Assembly (NCBI GenBank): GCA_964450955.1
Contig: CAYVFI010000019.1
Coordinates: 61,278 to 125,277 of the forward strand
Direction of reading: 5' to 3'
DNA: 64,000 nucleotides
DNA from: CAYNWT01 sp964450955
Lineage (GTDB): Bacteria; Planctomycetota; Planctomycetia; Planctomycetales; Planctomycetaceae
Shown here: in pieces, positions 1 to 9,333 of the stretch
Layout: the number at the start of each line of letters is the position of its first letter
How positions within the stretch are numbered: the stretch's first letter is position 1
Notes under the pieces: model-generated
Databases searched by the model: none
The model's input: the letters and a program-made list of their open reading frames with translations, nothing else
Told to the model about the DNA's origin: nothing
Position numbers and translations under genes: made by a program

Positions 1-1399
1 TCTTGCGGTACAGGGTTCGTTCGCCGATGCCCAGCATCTTCGCGGTTTCTTCGCGGTTGCCGTCGGTCAGTTCAAGCGCGCGTTGGATGTAGTATTTCTC
101 AACGTCGTTCAAGGGTCGGCCGACCAGACCGTCTGCTCCGCTGTGCGGTTCGTCCAGTTCGCGGTCCATGCCGTCAGTGACAAGGTGCTTGAGTTCTGGC
201 GGTAGCCCATCGACGTCCAGAAGACCATCGGAGTCCATGACCAGCATGCGTTCGACGGCGTTGCGAAGTTGGCGAATGTTGCCGGGCCAGTCGTAGCTCA
301 TCAGAACCTTCCGGGCGGCTCTGGAGAACCCGCGGACTTCGCGGTTCATCTTCTGTGAGAGTTCTTTAAGGAAGTGATCCATCAGCAGCGGAATGTCGCC
401 GGCTCGTTCGCTGAGCGGCGGTAATTGGATGCTGATAATGTTGAGTCGGTAATAAAGGTCTTCGCGGAACGTGCCTGCTTTGACCATCTCTGGCAAATCA
501 GCGTTGGTTGCGGCAACCAGGCGGACGTTGACATCCATTTCTTCGTTCGCGCCAATCCGGGCGACGCGGCGATCTTCAAGAACACGCAGCAACTTGATTT
601 GCGTTTCCATCGGCATCTCGCCGACTTCGTCCAGAAACAGTGTTCCACCGTTGGCGTATTCGAACTTACCAATCCGTTTTCCAATCGCGCCGGTAAACGC
701 GCCTTTTTCGTGGCCGAACAATTCGCTTTCCAGAATGCTTTCCGGTAACGCGGAGATATTCAGCGGGACGAACGGTTTGCTTTTTCGCGGACTATTTTGG
801 TGTAGCGCTCGAGCGACCAGTTCTTTGCCGGTTCCGTTGGCTCCGGTAATCAGAACCGTGCTATCCATCGGCGCGACGCTTTTGAGGGTCTCGATGACCT
901 CTCGCATTCTGCCGCTGTTGCCGATCACGCCTTCGAAACCAAACTTCTCATCCAGCGATCGCCGCAGTTCGGCGTTCCGTCTAATCAATCGCAACCGAGC
1001 GGACGCCTTATCGACGGCGGTTCGAAGTTCGTTGATGTCCAGTGGTTTGGTGAGGTACGTGTAGGCTCCATGCTGCATCGCGGTGACGGCTGAGTTGATA
1101 GAACCGTGACCTGTGAGCACGATGACTTCGGCTTCGGGCAGTTCCTCTTTTGTCTTCCGCAGGATGGCCAGTCCGTCGATGTCGCCCATCTTTAGATCGG
1201 TGACCACGACGTCGAACGTTTCGCTTTCGATGCGAGCGATGCCGCGTTCGCCTGAAGCGGCGACTGAGCAGTTACAGTTGACCTTCAGTAGACTATCCGC
1301 GACCGCCTGCGCGTGGGCTTCGTCGTCATCGACGATCAAAACCTGCACGGGGATCGTCGAAAGGTCAGCCTTATTCGCAGGGGGTGCCGCAGCACTCAT
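1..1399 (-). CDS. Sigma-54-dependent NtrC-family response regulator (partial, C-terminus beyond window)
   Basis: This gene reads from ATG at 1399 leftwards off the window edge, giving 466 codons. An N-terminal receiver domain (about residues 18-130) shows the acidic pair in LIVDDDE, the phospho-acceptor aspartate in VVTDLKMGD and the conserved lysine in YLTKPLD. The central AAA+ domain (about 150-385) has a Walker A-like GANGTGKE, the sigma-54 contact loop GAFTGA and the Walker B region GTLFLDEVGEM. The end of the visible protein is the start of a Fis-type helix-turn-helix (EETAKMLGIGERTLYRK). It should activate sigma-54 promoters when phosphorylated, most likely by the kinase encoded 54 bp upstream. 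Walker A has Asn where most family members have Glu-Ser. The target genes cannot be seen from here. Confidence 0.95.
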   Translation of the reverse strand, partial: MSAAAPPANKADLSTIPVQVLIVDDDEAHAQAVADSLLKVNCNCSVAASGERGIARIESETFDVVVTDLKMGDIDGLAILRKTKEELPEAEVIVLTGHGSINSAVTAMQHGAYTYLTKPLDINELRTAVDKASARLRLIRRNAELRRSLDEKFGFEGVIGNSGRMREVIETLKSVAPMDSTVLITGANGTGKELVARALHQNSPRKSKPFVPLNISALPESILESELFGHEKGAFTGAIGKRIGKFEYANGGTLFLDEVGEMPMETQIKLLRVLEDRRVARIGANEEMDVNVRLVAATNADLPEMVKAGTFREDLYYRLNIISIQLPPLSERAGDIPLLMDHFLKELSQKMNREVRGFSRAARKVLMSYDWPGNIRQLRNAVERMLVMDSDGLLDVDGLPPELKHLVTDGMDRELDEPHSGADGLVGRPLNDVEKYYIQRALELTDGNREETAKMLGIGERTLYRK

Positions 1400-1453
1400 A
1401 CTTTTGCCCAGTGTCTTTTTGAGGTCCGCCAAAGTGGCAGGCGGCCAACTAGA

Positions 1454-2197
1454 CTACTCGGTGACAGGTGGAAGTGAAATCGTGAATCGGGTTCCTTGCC
1501 CAACTTCGCTGTCACAGGCGATTTCACCCCGATGAGCTTCCACTATCTTGCGCACAGTGGGTAACCCTAATCCGCTGCCGCCCGCCCTATTTGAGTAGAA
1601 CGCCTGAAACATGCGGTTCCGGGTACGTTCGTCCATCCCACAGCCACTATCAATGAGTTCCAGGAGAACCAAACCGTCTCTCACGCTGGTCTGAATTTCC
1701 AGAACCCCACCGTCGGCCATCGCCTGCTGTGCGTTTTGAGCCAGATTCTGCAGCACCTGGCGGAATAGTTTTTCGTCCAGCTTCACGTGCGGCAGGTCGG
1801 TTCCCGGATGCCAACTGATATCGACGCCCGCGTCTTCGGCCTGGGCCCTGGAGAAATCGATGAATTCCTCAACCACTTCGTTCAGGTTGCCGGGCTTCAA
1901 AAACAGCTCACCGGCACTCGCGAACTGCAGGAAGTCGTTCAGTATCGCTTCCAGACGTCCGCACTCGTTTTGAACCGACTCCACCTTGGTTAGTAACCGC
2001 CGTGCGTGCGGCGATTCGCTGCCCAGGTCGTTGACATCCTCAGCCATGAGTTCCAGATTCATCCGAATCGTGGACAGCGGATTCCGGATCTCGTGGGCCA
2101 GACCGCCGGCAAGGGCAGCGATCTCAGCATACTGATCGCGCAGTCGCTGGCGTTCCTGGTCGTCTTGGTCGTCTTGGTCGCGGTCGTTTGATTTCAT
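1454..2197 (-). CDS. Soluble two-component sensor histidine kinase
   Basis: The protein is about 247 aa from the ATG at 2197; an upstream in-frame ATG at 2281 would add 28 residues without recognisable features. The H-box contains LAHEIRNPLSTIR with the phospho-accepting His. The N-box (NLAQNAQQAM), G1 (DSGCGMD), F-box (MFQAFYSNR) and G2 (GGSGLGLPTV) define a complete HATPase domain. There is no transmembrane segment and no PAS or GAF domain. Only a charged Asp/Gln-rich stretch of about 20 residues precedes the H-box. It ends 54 bp before the NtrC-type regulator and very likely phosphorylates it. The signal would have to reach it through a partner protein. Confidence 0.93.
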   Translation of the reverse strand: MKSNDRDQDDQDDQERQRLRDQYAEIAALAGGLAHEIRNPLSTIRMNLELMAEDVNDLGSESPHARRLLTKVESVQNECGRLEAILNDFLQFASAGELFLKPGNLNEVVEEFIDFSRAQAEDAGVDISWHPGTDLPHVKLDEKLFRQVLQNLAQNAQQAMADGGVLEIQTSVRDGLVLLELIDSGCGMDERTRNRMFQAFYSNRAGGSGLGLPTVRKIVEAHRGEIACDSEVGQGTRFTISLPPVTE

Positions 2198-2404
2198 TGA
2201 ACTGGCGTGTCTTTTAGGTTCCAACCTGGCTGAGCTTACCGTGCCCACTGCCACTGTCCAACCGCGATTCCTGTCTAGCATAAGTTCCGTCTGGACGAGT
2301 CATCTTCGATTTCGAACCCAATATCCGTTCATACCAAATTCTCGCGCCCGCTTTCGTTGGTTACCTTATCAGGATCGGGCGTTCATCAGATTTCACCATC
2401 AAAC

Positions 2405-3667
2405 ATGACCATGCGAAGAGTTTTCATTACCGGCGTCGGCGTCGTGAGCTGCGTCGGCACTAACAAAGCGGAATTTTGGGAGTCACTCACAACGGGTCGC
2501 TGCGGCCTGGATCAGTTGACCGTTCATGATACGACAGATCTGCCGGTGACCATTGGCGGTGAGATTCGGGAGATCGATGTCGCCAGCATCGAAACCAACG
2601 ATCGTGTTCTCGCCAGACGCATGGATAGGGCGACGCAGTTTGCAGTTTGGGGGGCAAACCAGGCCATCACCGATGCTGGTATTCAACCTGCCGACTACCG
2701 CGAACGCTGCGGTGTGATTCTGGGAGCTGGCCTCAGCGGCCTCGCAACACTGCAACAGCAGACGGAAAATCTGCTGAACCGGGGGCCTCGCCGAGTCAGC
2801 CCGTTTACGATCCCGATGCTCATGCCCAATGCGGCTCCCGCGAACGTTGGTATGGCGTTTGGAATCCAGGGGCCCTGTTACACAGTCAGCAGTGCGTGTT
2901 CGGCTTCGGGGCACGCGATCATTAACGCGTTCGAACTTCTGCAACGCGGCAGCATGGATGCCGTTGTGACGGGCGGAACTGAATCGTCAATGACGCGGCT
3001 TGGAATCTCTGCGTTCGCCCGAATGGGAGCAATGGTGCCGACCTACAACGATCGACCAAAAGAATCCGTCCGGCCGTTCGAGGCGAATCGGTCTGGTCTC
3101 ATCATGTCAGAAGGCGCTGGAATTTTGGTGCTGGAACACGAAGACGCCGTCCGCGAACGGGGTGTGACTCCGTACGCTGAGGTCGTTGGGTTCGGTTCAA
3201 CATCCGACTCACACCACATCGTCGCTCCAGACCCTGCAGCCAGCGGGGCGGAGCTGGCAATCAATCAGGCAATCCAGTCAACCGGGCTTACCCCGGCAGA
3301 ACTAGCGCCGCGGTGCTACGTGAACGCTCACGGCACCGCCACAGAACTGAATGACCTGATGGAAACGAATGCGTTGAAGCAATCGTTTGGTAGTGCCGCC
3401 AATCAGCTGCAGGTCAGTTCTACCAAAAGCATGACCGGCCACATGATTGGTGCAGCGGGAGGCATAGAACTCATCGCATCCGCGGTCAGTCTGCAGCGTG
3501 GCATCCTGCCACCCACGATTAACTACGACACACCGGATCCTGCATGCGACCTGGACTACGTACCCAACTCGTCACGTGAAGCCGCCGTAGAGTTTGCTTT
3601 AAGCAATAGCTTTGGCTTTGGCGGACATAACGTCTGCATTGCAATCAAACGCTGCGAAACTCTGTAA
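2405..3667 (+). CDS. fabF: Beta-ketoacyl-ACP synthase II (KAS II)
   Basis: This is a thiolase-fold condensing enzyme of about 420 aa that elongates acyl-ACP with malonyl-ACP in fatty-acid synthesis. The N-terminus reads RRVFITGVGVVS. The active-site Cys lies in TVSSACSASGHA, and the two catalytic histidines lie in NAHGTATELND and MTGHMIGAAG. The C-terminal SFGFGGHN motif is also present. The reading frame stays open upstream to 2357, but similarity begins at ATG 2405 or ATG 2411. The gene stands alone, with no acpP or fabD nearby, so it could be a secondary KAS used for a specialised lipid. It converges on the lipoprotein gene with a gap of about 30 bp. Confidence 0.92.
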   Translation: MTMRRVFITGVGVVSCVGTNKAEFWESLTTGRCGLDQLTVHDTTDLPVTIGGEIREIDVASIETNDRVLARRMDRATQFAVWGANQAITDAGIQPADYRERCGVILGAGLSGLATLQQQTENLLNRGPRRVSPFTIPMLMPNAAPANVGMAFGIQGPCYTVSSACSASGHAIINAFELLQRGSMDAVVTGGTESSMTRLGISAFARMGAMVPTYNDRPKESVRPFEANRSGLIMSEGAGILVLEHEDAVRERGVTPYAEVVGFGSTSDSHHIVAPDPAASGAELAINQAIQSTGLTPAELAPRCYVNAHGTATELNDLMETNALKQSFGSAANQLQVSSTKSMTGHMIGAAGGIELIASAVSLQRGILPPTINYDTPDPACDLDYVPNSSREAAVEFALSNSFGFGGHNVCIAIKRCETL

Positions 3668-3696
3668 ACCCAACCGCTGTCCTTCTCGGTACCGGA

Positions 3697-6099
3697 CTAG
3701 GGAGCCGACAAGATTGGCTGCCCAGGAATTCGGATTGGCTGGAGCGCCGGGTCCGTCACGCGTCCGGCGTCGTGAGTTGGAACGCCAATCGCGGCCGGCG
3801 CGGGTGCCTGTGAAGCGGCTTTGACCGTCGCTGGTGGTTGAGTTGGTTCGGTAGGTGGTGGCGGATCGACGTTGGCAAACAACGCGTCCAGGTCCACGGT
3901 CGATTCCGCCTTCATCGGTTCAGCCGGTGGCATTGGCGAAGCCGCCGTGATTGATGCGGCCGGCATCGGTACGGCATTGGCGGGCGGATTGACAAGGCCG
4001 GGCATGCCGACGGTGGGTGCTGACTTGCCTGCAGTCTGTTGCCCTTCAAAACCAATTGGTTCCGGACTGTCCATGGGAGCAAACATCACGGCGTGCTGCA
4101 CACCGGGGTCGGAAGGATCGTTCATCGTTCCGGACACCTGCGCAATTGCGGTTGGTGGGTTTTCAACGGGCGATGCAGCGTTGCTGAGTGTACGGCGACG
4201 AGGTGGAGCATCCTTGCGAGCCAGATCAAACCGCTGACGATTCGCGGGCGGTTGGACGGGCTCCACGGCACTTGCCATGTTTTGTTGCATCGGTGACGCT
4301 GCCCTGCCGGCTTTGAGATCGGCAATCATTTGTGTTCGCATCGCGGCTTTCAACTGCACGTGTTGCTCCGCACGGACGCCGTTAATAATTTTGATGTCGT
4401 CGATGACCCAATGCTGGTGTTCAGAAACCAGATTCACGACTGCACCGGATTTCGCAGAACCAAGTTCCACGATGGCTCGGCTGGGCTGTGTTCGCATGGT
4501 GCGGATAGACTTTGTCAACTGCCCCAACACGGACGACGGAACAGCCGGAATCTGTTTGGCTCGCGCCCAGACCTTGCGGTTGAAGTCGTCGGACGAGATC
4601 CGTTGAAGGTCCGTGATCTGTTTCGTTTCAAGACCGGTGGCGAACGCGAGAATCGGTGTCGCCAGTTCAAGGCTTTTGCGAAGCGAACGCTGCCGTTCGG
4701 CCGATCCAAGCAAGACATCGTCAACAACCAGACGTCCGTCGGTGCTTAGCAACACGTAAGTTGCCGGGCCGCGTTCGTGCTGCACCATAACGTGTGTCAG
4801 CGAACCGTGAGATTCAGGCGCGGCCATCCTGACAATTGGGCCGCTTGCGACTCCGGTTGGCAACAGCTGAATTGGTAAGCCTTCGGTCAACGACCAAACC
4901 TGCGTGTCGAATTGCCGCGAACTAAGTCGCCCCAGCAACTTACGATCGCTGCGAGCCAAAGCGCGTTGAAACTGTTTGACTTGTTTCGTGGCGGTGAAGA
5001 AGGCTGACAGAAGAAGTTTGTTCCTGCCTTCTGAGTCGTACAGCCCCAGATCCGTCACACGGTATTCTGTTTCGTCTTCAGCTGACCGGGCGAGTTCCAG
5101 TTTGACGACGCTGGAAACAGTGGGAACCAGAATCGTGGCGTGGTCAACGGTGGCTTTTAACTCGTAATCCTGCGGAGCCAACATGATGTCCGGAATCTTC
5201 GCCGACGAAAGATTCACCTCACGAAGTACCTGTCCGTAAAGCTCGCTTGTACTAAGTGTTTCCAGGGCGACCCGGTCGTTGGTCCGGTACGCTTCGACGA
5301 AGCGGGTGCCTGCGTCTAGGATTCGAGCACGGTTCTTGACGGACCTGATTTGCGACTCTTCACGACGTGTCAGGACTGCGGCGTCTTTGACTTTCCAGTC
5401 GCCGTCGTGAATTTCCATTGAAATCTGCAGCGTTCCGTCTGTTCGCGGCAGTCGAACAACGGCAGTTTCGCCGTCAATCGCAACCTGAGGTTTGTGTCTG
5501 CGCTGTGACTTACTGGCCTGCTTTTCGCCAACGACTTGTTTCGTAATTCGAGCCAGCCATGGTGCGGGAAGCCCCTGCAACACTTCCTGGAAATCGGGTG
5601 TCGTAATTGCCAGCACAGACTCACGATCGTCATCGTCCCACACTTCCAGGAAATCGCGAATCGTCAGCAGCAAATCCATCTGCTCGGTAATTGGCTTCGT
5701 CACGGTGACGCCAGCACTTTGCTGACGGGTCAGGATATCGTCCACAACCCAGCGTCCGGCCTTTTCGTCAAGAATCAGTTTGTAAAGCAGCTTCGATGCA
5801 CCTTCTCCTTCGGCTTCTGTGACCGTGACCTGCTTTTCGGTTTCAGAGATATCTTTCACTTCGACAATGGCCGGTGGTTCTTCAGGCAGGTGCAGCACCT
5901 GCAAATCATCCAGCGCTTCCGACCTGCGGAGCGCCTTTTGTTCGAACTCAGCGGAAGTCACATCACGAAGTTCCTGGAGATCTCCCGCAACCATCGCGCT
6001 TGTGAACGCAGCGATAGCGCGGTCTTCACGGAAATGTGTACATCCTGCAGAGACACACGTGAGTAGAGCCAAAATGGCGAAACCGCGACGTCCTGTCAT
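3697..6099 (-). CDS. Large lipoprotein with five NTF2-like repeats and a Pro/Ala-rich tail
   Basis: From the ATG at 6099 the protein has about 800 aa and begins with a lipoprotein signal peptide ending in VSAGC. Residues about 20-590 form five consecutive modules of roughly 105-115 aa. Each starts with a helix of the type 'AFTSAMVAGDLQELRDVTS' and ends with a strand such as RWVVDDI, DWKVKDA, YRVTDLG, RLVVDDV or HWVIDDI. This pattern is typical of NTF2/SnoaL-like cone folds. The last 200 residues are rich in Pro, Ala and Met and look disordered. I do not recognise a named family and see no catalytic signature. It is probably a periplasm- or membrane-facing scaffold or binding protein. A start at 6171 is possible, but it would put 24 residues in front of the signal peptide. 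Confidence 0.8.
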   Translation of the reverse strand: MTGRRGFAILALLTCVSAGCTHFREDRAIAAFTSAMVAGDLQELRDVTSAEFEQKALRRSEALDDLQVLHLPEEPPAIVEVKDISETEKQVTVTEAEGEGASKLLYKLILDEKAGRWVVDDILTRQQSAGVTVTKPITEQMDLLLTIRDFLEVWDDDDRESVLAITTPDFQEVLQGLPAPWLARITKQVVGEKQASKSQRRHKPQVAIDGETAVVRLPRTDGTLQISMEIHDGDWKVKDAAVLTRREESQIRSVKNRARILDAGTRFVEAYRTNDRVALETLSTSELYGQVLREVNLSSAKIPDIMLAPQDYELKATVDHATILVPTVSSVVKLELARSAEDETEYRVTDLGLYDSEGRNKLLLSAFFTATKQVKQFQRALARSDRKLLGRLSSRQFDTQVWSLTEGLPIQLLPTGVASGPIVRMAAPESHGSLTHVMVQHERGPATYVLLSTDGRLVVDDVLLGSAERQRSLRKSLELATPILAFATGLETKQITDLQRISSDDFNRKVWARAKQIPAVPSSVLGQLTKSIRTMRTQPSRAIVELGSAKSGAVVNLVSEHQHWVIDDIKIINGVRAEQHVQLKAAMRTQMIADLKAGRAASPMQQNMASAVEPVQPPANRQRFDLARKDAPPRRRTLSNAASPVENPPTAIAQVSGTMNDPSDPGVQHAVMFAPMDSPEPIGFEGQQTAGKSAPTVGMPGLVNPPANAVPMPAASITAASPMPPAEPMKAESTVDLDALFANVDPPPPTEPTQPPATVKAASQAPAPAAIGVPTHDAGRVTDPALQPIRIPGQPILSAP

Positions 6100-6369
6100 C
6101 GGCCTGTTCCAGTCTAAAGTGATGCTCGTTAGCCGAGCACGAAGAAGCCTGCCCCCTGCCGGATTGGGCACGGGCCTGATGGCTTCTCTCAGAATTGGAA
6201 GGCCCCGGTCAACCCGGCTGTAGCTTATCTGCGGCCGCTTCAGACAGTTTTGATAACCACTACTTCCGCAAAGGCAAAATCTGCCACAGTCCGGCTATGG
6301 ATCGGCCCATTACGCCGGACAAGTGCTGTTTGGGCAGATGCCAATGGATACAGCAAGACCAGGGGACGC

Positions 6370-7755
6370 CTACCCGAACTGCAATTCCAGCATCAGGGAC
6401 TTGGCGTCAGTCATCGCGATGACATCGCGTTCAATGCGCTTCGAAGACGCAATAAACACGGGAGCTTCTTCGGCTTCACGGCCCGGTGTGGGCAAGCGAC
6501 CGTGGCTGCCTTTCACGATGCTGGCGTCCAATCCGATGACGTCCATGTAGTACCGCATGCCAAGCTTTTTCCGAAGAACTCGGTTCGCGATCCTAAGCTT
6601 CGGCATTGCCAGTTCGGGATTCAGAAACAGTTCGACCGGGTCGTAACCAGGCTTTCGATGAATGTCGACCGTGCGGGCGTAGTCGGGAGCAACTGCGTCA
6701 TCCAGCCAGAAGTAGTACGTGAACCACGCCCCAGGTGCGGCAATCGCAACCAGTTCACCCGATCTTTCGTGATCGATACCGAACTCAGCCTGTTCGTCAC
6801 GATTAAGAACCCGTTCGATACCGGGTGTCCGTCGCAGTATGGATGCAACTCCAGAGATATCCTTCGTGTTCTGCACGTAAACATGAGCGACCTGGTGGTC
6901 AGCCACCGCAAACGCACGACTGGCTCCACAGTCCAAAGTTTCCCAGCCGGTCGGTTCGTTGCGAACAGTAATATAGCCGCTGTCTCGGAGAACGCGGTTG
7001 ATGTGCACCGGTTGATTGACGTCGCTGATGGCGTACTCAGACAGCACAACAACTTCGGCTCCCACGTCGGCGGCGGCGTCGATTAATCGGCCCGCCTGTT
7101 TGTCGATGGCTTTGACGTCGTCCGCAACCGCAGGGTCCGTCGCGCCAAGTCGTTGTAGGTTGTAGTCCAGGTGCGGCAGGTACACTAAAGACAACGACGG
7201 GCGTTTCTCGCGAAGCACCTTGATAGACGCATCGACGATCCATCGCGAACTACTGATGTCTGCTCCGGGGCCCCAGAATTTTAGCAGTGGGAATGTACCA
7301 AGTTCCGTCTGCAACTGATCTTTCAGTTCGGCCGGATGGCTGTACGAATCAAAAACCTTGCTTCCATCAGCCGGGTAGCCTGGTCGTGGCGTGACGGAGT
7401 AGTCGACGTTGGCGTACATGTTGTACCACCAAAACATCTTCGCCACCGTGTAATTCGCATCCCGCTGCCGCGCTGCGTCGTAGATGCGTTCGCCTTTAAC
7501 AAGTCGGTTAGACTGTTTCCAAAAGAAGACTTCTGCGAGATCGCGGAAGTACCAGCCGTTGGCCACAATGCCGTGTTCGCGCGGCAGGGTGCCGGTTAAA
7601 ATGGTTGACTGTGCTGAACACGTTACGGCTGGAAGGACCGTGCCCATGGGGCGTGCGAAACCTTGTTGGGCGAGCTTCGAAAGGTGCGGCGTATCGGGGC
7701 CAAGCATGCCGTGGCTAAGGCCAACAACATTGATTACGACCAGAGGTTTCGTCAT
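6370..7755 (-). CDS. Alkaline-phosphatase-superfamily protein (nucleotide pyrophosphatase-like)
   Basis: This 461-aa protein has the layout of type I phosphodiesterases/nucleotide pyrophosphatases. The N-terminal strand and TPHLSKLAQQG helix are followed by the nucleophile region PAVTCSAQSTILTG (Thr at about 45) and LPREHGIVANGWY. The metal-site motifs differ from classical NPP enzymes: the first Asp-Gly is replaced (INVVGLSHG), and the usual Ser-Asp-His-Gly motif reads VLSEYAISDV. A PHLDY segment and ADHQVAHVYV may supply the remaining ligands. I recall proteins of this type near ebo gene clusters, but no ebo genes occur here. It is probably a cytosolic phosphoester hydrolase; the substrate is unknown. 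The gene is flanked by a lipoprotein gene and a small membrane-protein gene on the same strand. Confidence 0.8.
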   Translation of the reverse strand: MTKPLVVINVVGLSHGMLGPDTPHLSKLAQQGFARPMGTVLPAVTCSAQSTILTGTLPREHGIVANGWYFRDLAEVFFWKQSNRLVKGERIYDAARQRDANYTVAKMFWWYNMYANVDYSVTPRPGYPADGSKVFDSYSHPAELKDQLQTELGTFPLLKFWGPGADISSSRWIVDASIKVLREKRPSLSLVYLPHLDYNLQRLGATDPAVADDVKAIDKQAGRLIDAAADVGAEVVVLSEYAISDVNQPVHINRVLRDSGYITVRNEPTGWETLDCGASRAFAVADHQVAHVYVQNTKDISGVASILRRTPGIERVLNRDEQAEFGIDHERSGELVAIAAPGAWFTYYFWLDDAVAPDYARTVDIHRKPGYDPVELFLNPELAMPKLRIANRVLRKKLGMRYYMDVIGLDASIVKGSHGRLPTPGREAEEAPVFIASSKRIERDVIAMTDAKSLMLELQFG

Positions 7756-7796
7756 GGCTTCAAGCCGAGTGTGAGGTAGGTCCGTCAGCCATGAAC

Positions 7797-8405
7797 CTAC
7801 TTCGGCATGAACACAATCACAACCAGCAGTAGTACTGCGATTGAGCTCACGGCGATTGTGAGCATGTAGTTGCCCTTCTGCACTTCGACTCGCCAGTCCT
7901 GTCGCTCGTCGTCGCCAGTGACGGTGCCATCCGGCATATAGTCTCGCCGCGCCGCTGTGGTGTTTTGCAAGAATGACTGTGTCGACCGGAAGTCACCAAC
8001 CTGTTCCAACTGGTGGTCCCAAACAAACGCAGCGCTTGCTTTATCCAAAGATGCACGGGGGACATTAAAGGACGGCAGGCTGCCGAAGTCCTGGTCAAGC
8101 CCGGTCCAACGCGCGCTTCGAATGCGGGGCTGTCGATCCATCGCGAGAAACGTTGTCTCCGGAAGTCCGGCTCTGAAGATCGCGCGCGAAACGAAGCCGT
8201 TGCGTCGTTCTACCTGGACCTCGTCACGATCTCCGTAAATTAACCGCCAGATGCCGGTGTAGCCAAGGTTGGGCATGGCATCGGGCTGAGTCGGGTCCGG
8301 CACCGTCATATTGGCCTCTTGCACGTGCCAGTTCATGTCTTTCAGAACCTGCAGTGGCTGCTGTGCTGCGAAGGCCGCAAGAATGATTGAAAGTAACTGA
8401 AGCAT
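7797..8405 (-). CDS. Hypothetical protein with N-terminal signal-like segment and C-terminal membrane anchor
   Basis: The ATG at 8405 gives about 202 aa and starts with a hydrophobic segment (MLQLLSIILAAFAA). A start at 8447 would add 14 polar residues. The middle is a soluble domain with Trp and aromatic residues and no motif I know. The C-terminus is one strong transmembrane helix followed only by the residues MPK, so the protein is probably tail-anchored with most of its mass on one side of the membrane. It ends 41 bp before the start of the phosphatase-like gene on the same strand and may share its transcript. Function unknown. Confidence 0.65.
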   Translation of the reverse strand: MLQLLSIILAAFAAQQPLQVLKDMNWHVQEANMTVPDPTQPDAMPNLGYTGIWRLIYGDRDEVQVERRNGFVSRAIFRAGLPETTFLAMDRQPRIRSARWTGLDQDFGSLPSFNVPRASLDKASAAFVWDHQLEQVGDFRSTQSFLQNTTAARRDYMPDGTVTGDDERQDWRVEVQKGNYMLTIAVSSIAVLLLVVIVFMPK

Positions 8406-8611
8406 GGGAGGTTCCAGGGGGGTGTCCGGTTCTGAAGTATTGTTCAATTCCCCGTCAGAACCCAGTCTCGTGTGCTTAGAGAACGAGAACTCGGAGCCAT
8501 TTCTGAGGATAATGCCAAATTTGCGTCCGACGCGTCAGCCCGGCTTTGCAACTGCCAACAGGGTTTGGTAGACCATGCAACTTAGAGCACTACAGACCCG
8601 GCGGTGACCCG

Positions 8612-9031
8612 ATGGAAGCACTCAGTAATCTCGTTGACAGTATCTCCCAGCTGTTTTTGTCACTGGTCGATATCGTAGGTAATCTGGGGGCATTGGTCCT
8701 GCCCTGGGCACCGCTGATCGCTTGGATCGCGTTTTGGCTGCTGGCGGTCAACTGGGTAAAATTGCGGTCCATTTTCCTCCAGGGAGGCTGGGTCGGATTC
8801 CTACTCATGGCCTTCGTCATGATTCTGGTCTGGGGCGCCGTCGCGCCGCCTCCCACTGGAGCGCACAATTTGCTGGGTTTGAAGCTTAGTAATTATGTTG
8901 GCAAGACCGTCTACGTGACGTTTCTGTTTTGCATTATTCTGCTGTGTGGAAGTGTGCAACTTTCTGGAGTCGTGAAGCCGGTTTTCACTGACGATGAAGA
9001 ACCTGAAGCTGACCACGGTCACGCTCATTGA
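8612..9031 (+). CDS. Small integral membrane protein, unknown function
   Basis: The likely product from ATG 8612 has 139 aa with three or four hydrophobic helices (residues about 25-50, 55-80 and 98-120). It ends in an acidic, His-rich tail (DDEEPEADHGHAH). A further 22 in-frame residues upstream to 8546 do not look like protein and include part of the divergent promoter region. The His-rich tail could bind metal ions, but that is only inference. I recognise no family. It is transcribed divergently from the 7797-8405 gene. Confidence 0.65.
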   Translation: MEALSNLVDSISQLFLSLVDIVGNLGALVLPWAPLIAWIAFWLLAVNWVKLRSIFLQGGWVGFLLMAFVMILVWGAVAPPPTGAHNLLGLKLSNYVGKTVYVTFLFCIILLCGSVQLSGVVKPVFTDDEEPEADHGHAH

Positions 9032-9333
9032 GCGACTGTGTTTGACAGCCGATCGCAGGAGATAACGCGTTCTTGCCGCTGCTTGAAGGTCTGGCTGCGT
9101 AAACTGGGTCAACTTTGCGGCCTGCACTGCCTGATCTGATTGTATGCACTCGCACGATTCCACTTGTCCTACTAGTTGAAATCTTCGTTTCGAATATTCG
9201 AAGTGCTTGTTCCGCAACGCTCATGACGTCGAAGACGATCATGCAGGCGAATGACCATCCGTAGTGAGGTCTTGCAGACAAGACGCTGAGAGCCTGCGCA
9301 TCACGACTCAACCGAAGTCGCAGGGACTCTGAC
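9032..9333. other. Intergenic region without a recognisable gene
   Basis: About 300 bp separate the small membrane protein from the outer-membrane barrel gene. Frames here are short and lack a supported start. I see no strong hairpin or promoter pair that I would call. It presumably carries the promoter of the downstream gene. Confidence 0.4.

Noticed and set aside
471..1064. 197-codon plus-strand frame
   Set aside because: It is antisense to the NtrC-type regulator, whose domain motifs are complete on the minus strand.
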